NCBI GenBank assembly: GCA_020442545.1 | Contig: JAGRJX010000316.1 | Coordinates: 1 to 5,225, forward strand | Length of the DNA: 5,225 nucleotides | Reading direction: 5' to 3' | From: Lysobacterales bacterium | GTDB lineage: Bacteria; Pseudomonadota; Gammaproteobacteria; Xanthomonadales; Xanthomonadaceae | Shown here: positions 5,007-5,225 of the stretch, in pieces | Layout of the letters: each line of letters starts with the position of its first letter | Numbering within the stretch: position 1 is the first letter of the stretch | Made by a program: the position numbers and the translations under genes | The notes under the pieces: model-generated | The model's database searches: none | The model's input: only the letters and a program-made list of their open reading frames with translations | Told to the model about the DNA's origin: nothing

Positions 5007-5225
5007 TTACAGGTCGAACTTGATGCCCTGTGCCAGCGGCAGATCGTGCGAGTAGTTGATGGTGTTGGTCTGGCGACGCATGTAGGCCTTCCAGGCATCC
5101 GAACCGGACTCGCGGCCGCCGCCGGTTTCCTTCTCGCAGCCGAAGGCGCCGCCGATCTCGGCGCCCGAGGGGCCGATATTGACGTTGGCGATGCCGCAGT
5201 CAGAGCCGACGGAGGACAGAAACGT
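5007..5225 (-). CDS. ALDH7-family aldehyde dehydrogenase, C-terminal 72 residues (5' part outside the window)
   Basis: The frame is open from the right edge to TAA at 5007. The visible C-terminus carries SDCGIANVNIGPSGAE, GGAFGCEKETGGGRESGSD, AWKAYMRRQTNTINYS and DLPLAQGIKFDL. This is the very characteristic tail of the ALDH7 (antiquitin) family, whose human member ends in DLPLAQGIKF plus one residue. Bacterial members act as alpha-aminoadipate semialdehyde / L-piperidine-6-carboxylate dehydrogenases (often called AmaB) in lysine catabolism, using NAD+ or NADP+ in the cytoplasm. The catalytic Cys and Glu lie upstream, outside the window, so activity cannot be checked here. One departure from the usual motif is visible: FGCEKETGGG has Cys where FGGEK is normal. 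A stem-loop follows eight bases after the stop. Family assignment is firm; the exact substrate is inferred from the family. Confidence 0.93.
   Translation of the reverse strand, partial: TFLSSVGSDCGIANVNIGPSGAEIGGAFGCEKETGGGRESGSDAWKAYMRRQTNTINYSHDLPLAQGIKFDL

Overview
The window is GC-rich DNA, densely coded and mostly chromosomal housekeeping in character. The gene set suggests a Gram-negative gammaproteobacterium, possibly of the Xanthomonadales/Lysobacterales type: a class 2 (quinone-linked) dihydroorotate dehydrogenase, a type I MurB, an FHA-GGDEF signalling protein and an ALDH7 aldehyde dehydrogenase. The taxonomic placement is an inference from gene content and base composition; no rRNA or other marker is present. 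I see no tRNA, rRNA, CRISPR array, insertion sequence, phage gene or attachment site.

From left to right: (1) positions 1-537, minus strand, are the N-terminal part of an FHA-GGDEF protein (probable diguanylate cyclase) that runs off the left edge. (2) Positions 538-882 are a gene-free stretch with one candidate promoter for the FHA-GGDEF gene and a weak inverted repeat. (3) Positions 883-3967, minus strand, are a tightly packed cluster pyrD > murB > EamA/DMT permease. Its genes overlap by 4 bp at both junctions (ATGA between pyrD and murB, GTGA between murB and the permease). (4) Positions 3968-4096 are a divergent intergenic region with small repeats. (5) Positions 4097-4567, plus strand, encode a conserved-looking protein of unknown function with a plausible SpoIIAA/STAS-like layout; it is the only plus-strand gene. 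(6) Positions 4598-4888, minus strand, encode a small two-helix DUF4190-type membrane protein, convergent with the previous gene and preceded by a strong Shine-Dalgarno site. (7) A GC-rich hairpin at 4971-4998 follows the 3' end of an ALDH7-family aldehyde dehydrogenase (5007-5225, minus strand), which runs off the right edge.

The central cluster joins de novo pyrimidine synthesis (PyrD, dihydroorotate to orotate) and peptidoglycan precursor synthesis (MurB, UDP-MurNAc formation) with a drug/metabolite-type exporter or permease of unknown substrate. The link is probably co-expression of growth-related genes, since no shared pathway step is evident. The flanking genes look like separate transcription units.

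I do not see a convincing new multi-gene system. The items most worth a second look are the uncharacterised STAS-like protein, the FHA-GGDEF fusion, and the unusual N-terminus of the permease, with its C7 tract and GTG start overlapping the murB stop.
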